Shown here: piece after piece, positions 24,814 to 33,575 of the stretch
Numbering within the stretch: position 1 is the stretch's first letter
Layout: the number at the start of each line of letters is the position of its first letter
Assembly (NCBI GenBank): GCA_040397785.1
Contig: JBBAVI010000015.1
Location: 1 to 64,000, forward strand
DNA: 64,000 bases
Direction: 5' to 3'
Origin: M3007 sp040397785
GTDB taxonomy: Bacteria; Bacteroidota; Bacteroidia; Chitinophagales; Saprospiraceae
Notes under the pieces: generated by a model
Told to the model about the DNA's origin: nothing
Database searches by the model: none
What the model saw: the letters and a program-made list of their open reading frames with translations, nothing else
Translations under genes and position numbers: made by a program

Positions 24814-26301
24814 ATGCCGCGCTTGTTGATCTTGTTAATGTTGCTGTTGCCGGGTCTGCTCCCGGCCCAGGAAGTGCCGCCCCAAGGTTCTATGACCCTT
24901 GGAGCATTTGTGCAAGCCATGCGCAATTGCAAGGATTCGGTGTTTGTATTGAGCCAGGTGCGCATCATACCCGATCCCGTACGCGACCAATATTACTTGC
25001 AGGATGTGCGGAATGTGCATAATTCCTGGAACTATGCATTCAACAGCGCCGATACGGTTAGCATTCGGGCAAAAGTACAATTGGATCGAGTTCAATTTGC
25101 CGAAAGTTGTGTGCTGCCTATGTTGCATTTTCAGCAATTGGTTCAATTGGAAAAAGTAGAGGTCAGTGGCGATCTGTTTTTCCGTGCATGCGTGTTTGCG
25201 CAAGGCATACGGTGTTTCGGATTGAAAGCGGAACAATTGGGATTTGATCATTGCCAGTTTTTTCAAGGTTTTTGGGCCGAACGGATCGTTGGTGTCATTC
25301 CGTTTACGAACAATCAGGTGGAGGGCAATTTTCAATTATCGAATACAGATGCCCCGCTTAATATTCAAATACGGAACAGTGACTTCAACATTCAAATGCT
25401 CGAAATGGCCTCTCAAAAAGGGGGAGAAGTTGTTTTTGAAAACACCTTCGTTTCGGGCATTGACTCCACGGCCTTTATTCATTTGGGTGGTTCGGGTTAT
25501 TTTGATTACCTCACCATGGAGCGCGACACCTTTCTTTGTACGCTTTTGATTACCGATTGTAGTGTAAAAGAGCGGTTGAATATTTTTAAATGCCGTTTTG
25601 CCGAAAAAGTGGCCATGCAAGGCCTAGATGTACCGGAAAAAAACACAGATGCGCGCTGGTATCAATTTGATCAAAGTCATTTGGCGATTGCGACCGAGGG
25701 CATTATGGTTTTTAGCAGTTCAACGGCGCTTAGCACCGATTCGGAAGATGATTTTTACAGTTTGATCAAGGTGTATTATCAGCTCCTACGTGCCTACAAG
25801 TACACGGGCGATGAACAAAGTTACGATGCCTGTTTTATAGAAATGAAAGATTTGATCACCCGGAAATCGCGTTGGAACTGGAATCAAGGACATAAGATGA
25901 ACGATTTTGCTGAATGGCAGCTCAATCGCTTTTTACGGCTTTTCTGCGATTATGGGGTCAATCCGGGCAAAGCGTTGGTGATGTCGCTGTTTTTCATTGC
26001 CCTTTTTGGCCTTATTTATCTTTTATTTCCTTTAGAGCCGCTGCCCTTTAATTGGTCAGATTTGTTTATTGGCTTGTTTGGACGGCGCTTGAGTTTTATT
26101 CAGCGGGTTTATTTATTGGGCATTGTAATGCGTTGTTGGTTCAGTGCCTGTGGATACAGCATGAATGCTTTTGTGACATTAGGTTATGGCCATGGCCGCG
26201 GTTTTGCCCGTTATATTGCCGTCGCAGAAGGGTTATTGGGTTGGTTTATGTTTTCTGTGTTCAGTGCAAGTTTGATTGGCCAGATTTTGTCGCAAGGGTA
26301 A
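24814..26301 (+). CDS. Predicted ion channel with N-terminal periplasmic repeat domain
   Basis: A 495-residue protein. After a signal peptide (MPRLLILLMLLLPGLLPAQ) comes ~330 residues of repeated short beta units in the style of pentapeptide/right-handed beta-helix proteins (VQFAESCVL, LFFRACVFAQG, LGFDHCQFFQG, FENTFVSG). Residues ~385-495 form a two-helix pore: ALVMSLFFIALFGLIYLLFP, then pore loop AFVTLGYGHGRG whose TLGYG matches the potassium selectivity filter TVGYG, then IAVAEGLLGWFMFSVFSASLIG. The pairing of repeat domain and Ion_trans_2 pore is known from bacterial families. A role in potassium conductance is inferred from the filter alone; the ligand of the repeat domain is unknown. 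Confidence 0.82.
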   Translation: MPRLLILLMLLLPGLLPAQEVPPQGSMTLGAFVQAMRNCKDSVFVLSQVRIIPDPVRDQYYLQDVRNVHNSWNYAFNSADTVSIRAKVQLDRVQFAESCVLPMLHFQQLVQLEKVEVSGDLFFRACVFAQGIRCFGLKAEQLGFDHCQFFQGFWAERIVGVIPFTNNQVEGNFQLSNTDAPLNIQIRNSDFNIQMLEMASQKGGEVVFENTFVSGIDSTAFIHLGGSGYFDYLTMERDTFLCTLLITDCSVKERLNIFKCRFAEKVAMQGLDVPEKNTDARWYQFDQSHLAIATEGIMVFSSSTALSTDSEDDFYSLIKVYYQLLRAYKYTGDEQSYDACFIEMKDLITRKSRWNWNQGHKMNDFAEWQLNRFLRLFCDYGVNPGKALVMSLFFIALFGLIYLLFPLEPLPFNWSDLFIGLFGRRLSFIQRVYLLGIVMRCWFSACGYSMNAFVTLGYGHGRGFARYIAVAEGLLGWFMFSVFSASLIGQILSQG

Positions 26302-26307
26302 ATTGCG

Positions 26308-27333
26308 TTAGTTATCTGTTTCACATTTTCGGTAAAACCGTGCCTGCATTTGTAGTTCATCGCCGGGCCGATTGAGGGCTGCGCGTGGTGCTACGGCCTT
26401 TAAACGGGTAATTAATAGGCCTTGTTCCGTATCCCAAAACCATTCTTCCACCAATTGTAAATCGTGGATAACCTCCAAATCGAGGCCTGTTTCCACAATT
26501 TGAACATGTTCCTTCCAGGTCTGCGGATCAAACGTAACCACCGTATCTGTACAAGAAAACAAACAAGGCCGCTTGGAAGCCAGCACTAGGTTTTCTTCAT
26601 TGTCGTACAATTGAATGCTTGTATCGGACCGGATACGATCCAAAAAACGCTGTAAAACCGGACCCGTTGTGTTTTTTACTTCTGCCCATTGTGCTTCTGT
26701 AGGACTATTAGCATCGGTCATATACCGCACCGCCCAGGTAATATCTGCTGCATCAAGCATCGATTCGGGTAAAACCATTAAGGAAGTGGGTACTTTTAGC
26801 CAATAAGGCACCTTGCCATCTTCCCAGCATGGGCCAATCGCGAGGGTTTGGATGCTAAATTGCGCGGAGGCATTGTGGTAACTTAACAATTGACGTACTC
26901 GAACATTCGGTGCTTCAAACGGCAGACGGGAAGGTTCAAAGTTGACTTTAATCCGTTCTTCATAGGTTTCAGGATCAAAGGTAAGGGTCGTATCGGGCTT
27001 TGAAAATTTGCGCATTGCTTCCTCAAAAACCATTTGTCTGGTCAAATTCGCATCGGCATACATTTCCCATTGCTCCGATTTAGCCATTTGCCACAACTTG
27101 GTATTGAGCGAAAAATCAACATAATCCCGAATGCCATAATTTTCGGCGCTGAGTTTGAGCACCGTCATTTCGGCCTCTTTTCGAAGCGCATCGGGTTGCA
27201 AAAAGGGATCTGAAGGAAAACTCAACTCAATGATGGCCGCCCAATCTGTTTTAGGGTCTTGTATGGATTTTGGGGATTGCGCGTACGCAAAAAGGCTTAT
27301 AAAAAGCAGAAAGGCAGGTAGTATTTTGAACAT
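26308..27333 (-). CDS. Secreted GldN-like protein with internal repeat
   Basis: A 341-residue exported protein (signal MFKILPAFLLFISLFAYA, cleavage near AQS). Two related segments occur: TTLTFDPETYEERIKVNFEPSRL and VVTFDPQTWKEHVQIVETGL, about 150 residues apart, so the protein looks internally duplicated. The C-terminal VEEWFWDTEQGLLITRLKAVAPRA resembles the closing motif of GldN/PorN proteins of the type IX secretion/gliding apparatus. The resemblance is weak and partial. It is convergent with the channel gene, 6 bases apart. Function is unassigned. Confidence 0.6.
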   Translation of the reverse strand: MFKILPAFLLFISLFAYAQSPKSIQDPKTDWAAIIELSFPSDPFLQPDALRKEAEMTVLKLSAENYGIRDYVDFSLNTKLWQMAKSEQWEMYADANLTRQMVFEEAMRKFSKPDTTLTFDPETYEERIKVNFEPSRLPFEAPNVRVRQLLSYHNASAQFSIQTLAIGPCWEDGKVPYWLKVPTSLMVLPESMLDAADITWAVRYMTDANSPTEAQWAEVKNTTGPVLQRFLDRIRSDTSIQLYDNEENLVLASKRPCLFSCTDTVVTFDPQTWKEHVQIVETGLDLEVIHDLQLVEEWFWDTEQGLLITRLKAVAPRAALNRPGDELQMQARFYRKCETDN

Positions 27334-27642
27334 ATATTAAAATTTAATAAACGTAAGATTGGGTGAACCACCTTGTTTTTTTGAAAGGATCTTGGAAGCG
27401 TTTACACCATTTTATGTTCCTAAACGAAAAATAAAGATTCAACTTGTCAAAGCGGGCACGATTTTAAAAATAAAACTACTTTCATTCGTCTTCTTGCCGA
27501 CAAGTTACTTAAGGATTGACCGCTGCATAACCAAATATCCACGCATTTGACCTAATTTTAAGCTTGGAAATCTAAACTCGAACTTCATACGTATATAAAA
27601 ACGTCGTGTAGTACGTTTTGCATCAAAAGCATCCCAACCCTT
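27334..27642. other. Intergenic region without a recognisable gene
   Basis: A 309-base AT-rich spacer between divergent genes. It should hold promoters for both the GldN-like gene and the flavoprotein gene; no clear TTTG-N20-TANNTTTG pair or hairpin was found. Confidence 0.5.
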
Positions 27643-28998
27643 ATGAAAATAGTCATTCTTGGCAATGGAATCAGTGGTATTACAGCGGCCCGACAGATTC
27701 GTAAAATCAGTGCGCATGAAATCACGGTGATTTCGGATGAGTCCGACTTTTTTTTTAGTCGCACAGCCCTCATGTATATTTACATGGGTCATATGCGTTT
27801 GCAGGATACCCAACCTTACGAAGCCGAATTTTGGACTAAAAACCGCATTGAATTGCAGCGGGCGCGCATTGAACGGATTGATTTCGATGCAAAGAAATTG
27901 TACACAGCCGATGGAAATTTTATATTGTACGACCAATTGTTACTTGCTTTGGGTTCGCGTTCCAACAAGTTTGGCTGGCCAGGTCAGGACTTGGATGGTG
28001 TACACGGTTTGTACCATTTGCAGGACCTCGAAGCGATGGAGCGGCATAGCAAGGAATTGCAAAATAACGTTGCGCCCAAGCATGCTGTGGTGGTAGGAGG
28101 TGGCTTAATTGGGGTAGAAATGGCCGAAATGTTTCATAGTCGGGGCATTTCAGTGCATTTTTTGGTGCGGGAAGCACAGTTTTGGAACAATATCCTTCCC
28201 GAGGAAGAATCTTTGATGATAGGGCGGCATTTGCGGGAGCATCATATTGATTTACAATTAAATACAGAATTGAAGGAAATTCTGCCAGATGAAAGCGGCA
28301 GTAAATGCGGAGCGGTGCTTACCAGTAAAAATGAACAGATTGCTTGTGGATTTGTGGGACTTACTGTTGGTGTCAGCCCCAATATTGAATTTTTGAAAGG
28401 CAGTGCACTCGAAACCAACCGGGGTATTTTGGTTAATGAGTTTTTAGAGACTAATATAGAAGGTGTATTTGCAGTGGGCGATTGTGCCGAATTGCGGCAC
28501 CCCCAGTTTGGACGGCGTTCAATTGAAGCGGTTTGGTACACGGGTCGGATGATGGGTGAAACTGTGGCTTATAATATTTGCGGTAAACCCACGCGTTATC
28601 GACCTGGTTATTGGTTTAATTCGGCCAAGTTTTTTGATATAGAGTACCAGGTGTATGGTGATATCCGCCCGGTTTTGCCTGAAAATCAGGCTAGTATTTA
28701 TTGGGAACACCCGGATGGTAAAAAAAGCATTCGACTTACTTTTGAGCCCCAGAGCGGGTATGTTCGAGGGTTCAACCTGATGGGTATCCGGTACCGCCAT
28801 GAAGTGTGTGAACGTTGGCTGGAACAAGATGCCCAGATAGAAGACGTATTGCAAAACCTAGGTTTGGCCAATTTTGACCCCGAGTTTTACCCGCAGCACG
28901 AAGCCGAACTGGTACAGTTATACAACCAACAAACTGGTAAAAGTCTGCAACTCAAACAAAAACGCGGACTTGCAGCCGTGCTCAACTTTTTAAAATAA
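27643..28998 (+). CDS. FAD-dependent NAD(P)H oxidoreductase
   Basis: A 451-residue cytoplasmic flavoprotein of the pyridine-nucleotide-disulfide oxidoreductase fold (NirB/rubredoxin reductase style). FAD-binding GNGISGITAARQI at the N-terminus, second GxGxxG for NAD(P)H (VVVGGGLIGVEMAE near 150), and the FAD-binding GVFAVGDCAEL near 285. There is no redox CxxC disulfide. The C-terminal ~130 residues (PGYWFNSAKFFDIEYQVYGD and on) are a conserved extension not seen in short rubredoxin reductases. It lies 22 bases upstream of a membrane polyferredoxin and is most likely its electron donor or acceptor. Terminal acceptor unknown. Confidence 0.9.
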   Translation: MKIVILGNGISGITAARQIRKISAHEITVISDESDFFFSRTALMYIYMGHMRLQDTQPYEAEFWTKNRIELQRARIERIDFDAKKLYTADGNFILYDQLLLALGSRSNKFGWPGQDLDGVHGLYHLQDLEAMERHSKELQNNVAPKHAVVVGGGLIGVEMAEMFHSRGISVHFLVREAQFWNNILPEEESLMIGRHLREHHIDLQLNTELKEILPDESGSKCGAVLTSKNEQIACGFVGLTVGVSPNIEFLKGSALETNRGILVNEFLETNIEGVFAVGDCAELRHPQFGRRSIEAVWYTGRMMGETVAYNICGKPTRYRPGYWFNSAKFFDIEYQVYGDIRPVLPENQASIYWEHPDGKKSIRLTFEPQSGYVRGFNLMGIRYRHEVCERWLEQDAQIEDVLQNLGLANFDPEFYPQHEAELVQLYNQQTGKSLQLKQKRGLAAVLNFLK

Positions 28999-29020
28999 TA
29001 CGCACCTAAACCTGGCGAAA

Positions 29021-30400
29021 ATGCGCGATTCAAGTTTATCTATTGCTACTCCCAACCCGATCCTGACCTCGGGTAAACAAAAATTAGCCCTTGCATTGGC
29101 AGGTATTGGCGTGTTGATGCTGCTCATTGTGTGGGGTGCTGGCGCTGCTCTTGCGCCGCTGCCCGTTTTCCTTGTTTCGATTGGATTGATGACCGCAGGA
29201 ACCGCTTTGTTTATTCGGGAGGAGTATCAAACGCGCCCGGAAGGCATCAAAAACAACGGGGTTTGGTTTAAGAGTTTAACAGCGCGCGGGGTCTGGGGCT
29301 GGATGACAGGTGTGATTTTGACCGGATTTTATATCTGTTTATATTGGTATCCGGAATTATTGGGTGTAGGCGTAAATGGGGCTGCAAACCATGGTTTGGC
29401 GGCGGTGTTCGACCCGCTGAGTATGTTTCTGCGAAAAATACCTGCTAATCAATGGTTTATATACGGTACATTTTATACTCTTTCAGTGCTTTTAATGGGC
29501 TGGAAATTTATCCATAAGTACAAACACAACCGGTATCAGCAGATCCGCACCCTGTCGGTGATGTTTTTTCAGTTGGGTTTCGCGTTTTTAATTCCGGCTC
29601 TCATGATTCGGCTGCAACAACCGGAACTATATTTTACCTATTTCTGGCCTTTGTCGTACAGCAATGCAACGCCCAATACCTGGTCATGGCAATCGCAAAC
29701 CGGCCTGACAACCATATTTTTCTTTTTTGGGCTGGCCATGTTTTTTGTTGGAACCCCCATTTTGACCTACTTTTTTGGTAAAAGGTGGTATTGTTCGTGG
29801 GTTTGCGGTTGTGGCGGACTGGCGGAAACCTCGGGAGATCCGTTTCGGCATTTATCTGATAAAAGTTTAAAAGCCTGGAAGATCGAACGGTGGATGATTC
29901 ACAGTGTATTGGTTTTCGCGGTGGCGATGACGGCCTTGTTGTGGATTAATGTGATTACTGGCCGCGGCGTGTTGCAGGAATTTTCGGAAGGATTTTACAA
30001 AAGTTACTCCTTTATAATAGGCTCGGTGTTTTCTGGCGTAATTGGCGTTGGTTTTTATCCGATTATGGGGAGTAGGGTGTGGTGCCGTTTTGGTTGTCCG
30101 ATGGCAGCGTGGTTGGGATTATGGCAAAAAACCAAGTCAAAATTTCGAATTACCGTTAATGGGGGGCAGTGCATCAGTTGTGGCAATTGTTCTACCTTTT
30201 GTGAAATGGGCATTGATGTGCGGCATTATGCACAGCGTGGGCAGGATATTGTACGTTCGTCTTGCGTAGGTTGTGGTGTTTGTTCCGCCGTTTGTCCGCG
30301 TGGTGTTTTGCGCCTGGAAGATGCGGCTGGAGATATTGCCCAACGCACACAGCAGACCCGCACGGTGCATGTAAAACTGGAAGATGTAGGGATTTTATAA
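29021..30400 (+). CDS. Membrane-bound 4Fe-4S polyferredoxin (NapH/NosR-type)
   Basis: A 459-residue integral membrane protein with about eight helices (TM1-2 at ~20-65, others near 90, 145, 185, 225, 290 and 330). After helix 6 comes the NapH-type motif WYCSWVCGCGGLAE, after helix 8 the second, VWCRFGCPMAAW, and the C-terminal domain has two ferredoxin clusters: CISCGNCSTFCEMG and CVGCGVCSAVCPRG. Such proteins pass electrons between quinols and cytoplasmic or periplasmic partners. Together with the flavoprotein upstream (22-base gap) it looks like a two-gene module linking NAD(P)H and the quinone pool. The physiological substrate is not indicated by neighbours. Confidence 0.9.
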   Translation: MRDSSLSIATPNPILTSGKQKLALALAGIGVLMLLIVWGAGAALAPLPVFLVSIGLMTAGTALFIREEYQTRPEGIKNNGVWFKSLTARGVWGWMTGVILTGFYICLYWYPELLGVGVNGAANHGLAAVFDPLSMFLRKIPANQWFIYGTFYTLSVLLMGWKFIHKYKHNRYQQIRTLSVMFFQLGFAFLIPALMIRLQQPELYFTYFWPLSYSNATPNTWSWQSQTGLTTIFFFFGLAMFFVGTPILTYFFGKRWYCSWVCGCGGLAETSGDPFRHLSDKSLKAWKIERWMIHSVLVFAVAMTALLWINVITGRGVLQEFSEGFYKSYSFIIGSVFSGVIGVGFYPIMGSRVWCRFGCPMAAWLGLWQKTKSKFRITVNGGQCISCGNCSTFCEMGIDVRHYAQRGQDIVRSSCVGCGVCSAVCPRGVLRLEDAAGDIAQRTQQTRTVHVKLEDVGIL

Positions 30401-30403
30401 AAA

Positions 30404-31669
30404 CTACAAAACCGCCCGTTTGGGCTGGAATTTTGGGAAAAAACCGAATAGTAGGGCAATTTGCCCCCAAGCAAGGGCTGCCACCCGACCATCATGCATA
30501 AAGTTATTGGTCAACCCCAGTAGTATAAAAACACCCAAGCCTGCCAAGCAGCAAAAGAGTTGACGTGTGGGTTGGGTATGTAAAAGTGGCCAGGTGTACC
30601 ACCCCAAAACGACTAACAAACCTAAAACAATTAAAAAACCAGGCCATCCTGTTTCTGCCAGAATTTGCCAAAACTCTGCGTGCGTTCCTCCGCCCCGCCC
30701 AAAAGTATCCGGGTTTCTGCTGGAAATGGGTGCTTTTAAACTAATCCGCGTCATTTCCGCAGGGTGCTGAAATGGAAAATACTGATCGGCAAAAGTTCCC
30801 GGACCAAAACCAGTCCAAGGGCGAGCATTCAACATACGCGCCGCACAATGGTAGCGGTTGATGCGTTCCATGGTGGATACATCCTTGCGTATTTGTTGGG
30901 AAATTGAGGGTAATCCGATCAAAACACCTGCTAATATCAGTAAAATCAGGAGTAGTAGCTTTTTCTTTGAAAACCAGACCACGGAGGCGTGTAAATACAT
31001 CAGACCGAAAAGCGCCCCAATTACCAAGACAGACAAAACGGCGCCAAGGCTTCCGGCCATCATCAAGGCCAACATAAAAAGCGCCGTGCCGGACCATCGA
31101 AGCCAAGGGGACAAGGGTAAAACGCCGCCCGTAAGCCAAGGAAGTGTCAATGCGAGTACTGCCGCGTACAAGGTGTTTTCAGAAAAAAAAGGCATCGGGG
31201 CCAGCAAAGCCTGATCGGCACGAAAATGGTACAATGCGTGGTGCAGAAGGGTGTAAAGCGCAACCAATGCCATGCTTAAGGTAAAAGCGCGCAAAAGTTG
31301 CGGCCAATAGGATCGGATCAAATAGATCCCAGGCACAAACAAGCACCAGTGGATCGTTTCGACAAATACGTATTTAATGGAAACAGGGGGCATCGCACTG
31401 AAACATGTAGCCACCCAAAGCCAAAGGATAAAACTGAGACTCAGCCAAAATGCGTTTGAAACCGCATGAAATACCCGACGTTCCTTGGAATGAAAAAGAA
31501 GCAGTCCGCCAAGATAGCCAACACAAATGCCCATCCAGGGTTCGGAAGGAAACTGGATGCTCCAATGCGAGAAGGCAAGTTCGCCCGACCAAGGCAACAG
31601 CGCAAATAGGCATAAATAGACGCGGAACAAACCTTGGGATGAAAAAACGGGCGATCGCATAACGGGCAT
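30404..31669 (-). CDS. O-antigen ligase/polymerase-like membrane protein
   Basis: A 421-residue polytopic protein with roughly ten to eleven helices. The Wzy/WaaL-type periplasmic loop contains WTGFGPGTFADQYFPFQ and GGTHAEFWQILAETGWPGFL, matching the family motif with a conserved His and ETGxxG. Members either transfer O-antigen to lipid A core or polymerise or ligate other glycans (including glycosylation of proteins). It stands alone, convergent with the polyferredoxin gene, without other polysaccharide genes nearby, so its substrate is open. The hydrophilic C-terminus is short. Confidence 0.85.
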   Translation of the reverse strand: MPVMRSPVFSSQGLFRVYLCLFALLPWSGELAFSHWSIQFPSEPWMGICVGYLGGLLLFHSKERRVFHAVSNAFWLSLSFILWLWVATCFSAMPPVSIKYVFVETIHWCLFVPGIYLIRSYWPQLLRAFTLSMALVALYTLLHHALYHFRADQALLAPMPFFSENTLYAAVLALTLPWLTGGVLPLSPWLRWSGTALFMLALMMAGSLGAVLSVLVIGALFGLMYLHASVVWFSKKKLLLLILLILAGVLIGLPSISQQIRKDVSTMERINRYHCAARMLNARPWTGFGPGTFADQYFPFQHPAEMTRISLKAPISSRNPDTFGRGGGTHAEFWQILAETGWPGFLIVLGLLVVLGWYTWPLLHTQPTRQLFCCLAGLGVFILLGLTNNFMHDGRVAALAWGQIALLFGFFPKFQPKRAVL

Positions 31670-32051
31670 TGGTCAGGGACACGCAGCAAACCGCGATCCG
31701 GGTACGTTTATAAGCGACTGGATTGAAAGCACGAGTATTTCAAAAAGGGCCCCTTACAGGTTCCAAATATACAATAGATTGTTCACAATTTTAAAAATGT
31801 CAAAATGTTCAAAACTTTTTAAACCGCTGCCTGAAAAACCTAAAAAATCGCTGAACGGTATTTTTTTATCGCTGAACAGGCAAAAAACAGGCATGAATAG
31901 CATTCATAATTTTCAATCTGTTTTGAAAGAAGTTTTTTATGTAGAATTATTAAAAATAACATAAAAAATTGAAAATCAATAAATTAAGCCTAGTATAGGT
32001 GTTGCAACATCATTTTTTGTCTTGAATTAGCAATAATTTGTCCATCAAAAA
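31670..32051. other. AT-rich spacer without a recognisable gene
   Basis: Upstream of the ECF sigma promoter. The word ATCGCTGAAC appears twice (around 31848-31880); no ORF here has family resemblance or coding-like composition. Confidence 0.5.
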
Positions 32052-32083
32052 TTTGGAAAAAGTTCAACAAACCCATACCTTTG
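32052..32083 (+). promoter_or_regulatory. Bacteroidota-type promoter of the first ECF sigma gene
   Basis: TTTG (32052-32055), 20-base spacer, TACCTTTG (32076-32083): a full match to the phylum consensus. Transcription would start near 32090, 29 bases before the ATG. Confidence 0.75.
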
Positions 32084-32118
32084 AATCATCTAATAAACTT
32101 TCAAACAGGAGGTAAGCC

Positions 32119-32637
32119 ATGACAAGCATGGAATTCAATCATAAATTGAACACCCTAACCAGCCTGCTGCATTCTTTTGCCTATAATTTGACAAAGAATA
32201 CAGAGGATGCAAAGGACTTGTATCAAGAAACTACTTATCGCGCTTTGTTCAACCGCGATAAGTTCCAGCAAGGCACGAACTTTAAAGCGTGGATGTTTAC
32301 GATCATGAAAAACATCTTCATCAACAACTACCGCAAAAAAGTAAAAGCCAACACCATTCTTGATACAACTGACAATCAGTTTTATTTAAATTCGGGAACG
32401 CACGCAACAACCAATGCAGCAGAAGGTGATATCATGCTAAAGGAATTGAATGCGATGGTCGATTCGTTGGACGCAAGTATTCGCGTTCCGTTCTTGATGC
32501 ACTTCGAAGGATTTAAATATCAGGAAATTGCCGACGAGCTGGAATTGCCTTTGGGCACAGTGAAAAGCCGTATCTTCTTCGCCCGCAAAGAACTGAAGGA
32601 TAAAATCATGACCAATTATGGTTTTCATCCAAACTGA
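32119..32637 (+). CDS. ECF sigma factor, tandem copy 1
   Basis: A 172-residue RNA polymerase sigma factor of the ECF group. Region 2 covers ~10-75 (SFAYNLTKNTEDAKDLYQETTYRAL, FKAWMFTIMKNIFINNYRK); region 4 covers ~110-165 (IRVPFLMHFEGFKYQEIADELELPLGTVKSRIFFARKEL). No anti-sigma gene follows. It has an AGGAGG Shine-Dalgarno (32108-32113) six bases before the ATG, which is rare in this phylum and suggests high translation. It is followed by a terminator and then by a second gene of the same length and about three-quarters identical. Target promoters cannot be read here. Confidence 0.94.
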   Translation: MTSMEFNHKLNTLTSLLHSFAYNLTKNTEDAKDLYQETTYRALFNRDKFQQGTNFKAWMFTIMKNIFINNYRKKVKANTILDTTDNQFYLNSGTHATTNAAEGDIMLKELNAMVDSLDASIRVPFLMHFEGFKYQEIADELELPLGTVKSRIFFARKELKDKIMTNYGFHPN

Positions 32638-32682
32638 GTACACCGTTAAAAATAAAAATTAAGACTTCCCTGAAGCATCTGC

Positions 32683-32721
32683 AGCGGCCGTTTCGAACTA
32701 TTCGAAACGGCCGCTTTTTTT
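32683..32721 (+). terminator. Strong Rho-independent terminator
   Basis: AGCGGCCGTTTCGAA pairs perfectly with TTCGAAACGGCCGCT across a CTA loop, followed by seven T residues. It separates the two ECF genes into independent units. Confidence 0.95.
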
Positions 32722-32894
32722 ATTCTGATGCTAGAACTTATCAAGCGTTCAGTACTTTCAATTATTTTTGAACTTACAGATAGAATAGACGACAGTGGTC
32801 GTTGTTTTAATACATTGACAATCAATGATTAACACTGTAATGTAAAGTGTGCTCGTTTAATTTGCCTAATTTTGGCAAAAAATTGTTTAACTTG

Positions 32895-32928
32895 TTTGGT
32901 GAAAAGGCTAAACAAAACAGTATCTTTG
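32895..32928 (+). promoter_or_regulatory. Probable promoter of the second ECF sigma gene
   Basis: TTTG (32895-32898), 22-base spacer, TATCTTTG (32921-32928). The spacer is slightly longer than usual. Confidence 0.6.
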
Positions 32929-32961
32929 TCCCAGCAAATCACCACAACAACATTATAGGCT

Positions 32962-33480
32962 ATGACAAGCGTGGAATTTAATGACAAACTCACCGGCTTA
33001 AACCGGATCCTGCATTCATTCGCATACAATCTGACCAAAAATTCGGAAGATGCGAAAGATCTTTATCAGGAAACCACCTATCGTGCTTTACATAATCGTG
33101 ATAAATTTCAGCAAGGTACTAATTTTAAAGCTTGGATCTTCACGATCATGAAAAATATCTTCATTAACAATTACCGCAAACGCATGAAGTCGAATACCAT
33201 GCTGGATAATACTGATAATCAGTATTATATCAATTCGGCCGACCACGCTACAGGCAATCGTGCAGAAGGTACCATCATGCTCAAAGAGATCAATGTGCAT
33301 ATCAGTGCCTTGGATGACAGTATCCGCATCCCGTTTCTGATGCACTTCGACGGTTATAAATACCAGGAAATTGCGGATGAACTCAGTTTGCCATTGGGAA
33401 CGGTAAAAAGCCGCATCTTCTTCGCACGCAAAGAATTGAAAGACAAAATATTGTCTACTTACGGTTTTGAGCCAAATTAA
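32962..33480 (+). CDS. ECF sigma factor, tandem copy 2
   Basis: 172 residues, same architecture as the gene at 32119: region 2 with SFAYNLTKNSEDAKDLYQETTYRAL and FKAWIFTIMKNIFINNYRK, region 4 with YKYQEIADELSLPLGTVKSRIFFARKEL. Differences cluster in the N-terminus, the linker (DNTDNQYYINSADHATGNRAEG) and the last helix, while the promoter-recognition helices are almost the same, so the two probably read the same or overlapping promoters under different signals. It lacks the strong Shine-Dalgarno of copy 1. No anti-sigma gene is adjacent. A palindromic terminator follows at 33527. Confidence 0.94.
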   Translation: MTSVEFNDKLTGLNRILHSFAYNLTKNSEDAKDLYQETTYRALHNRDKFQQGTNFKAWIFTIMKNIFINNYRKRMKSNTMLDNTDNQYYINSADHATGNRAEGTIMLKEINVHISALDDSIRIPFLMHFDGYKYQEIADELSLPLGTVKSRIFFARKELKDKILSTYGFEPN

Positions 33481-33526
33481 TTGATCCGTAGTAAGGCATT
33501 TTAAAAATACGCTCTAATATGATATG

Positions 33527-33570
33527 TTCGGTGTTCGAAATGAAATACTATTTCGAACACCGAATCATTT
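33527..33570 (+). terminator. Terminator hairpin after second ECF gene
   Basis: TTCGGTGTTCGAAAT (33527-33541) is the exact complement of ATTTCGAACACCGAA (33550-33564), loop eight bases, followed by TCATTTTT. The convergent SDR gene ends just beyond, so it may serve both. Confidence 0.85.
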
Positions 33571-33575
33571 TTACC

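Noticed and set aside
31779..31964. 61-codon frame in the AT-rich spacer
   Set aside because: AT-driven open frame with lysine- and leucine-rich noise; no family likeness.
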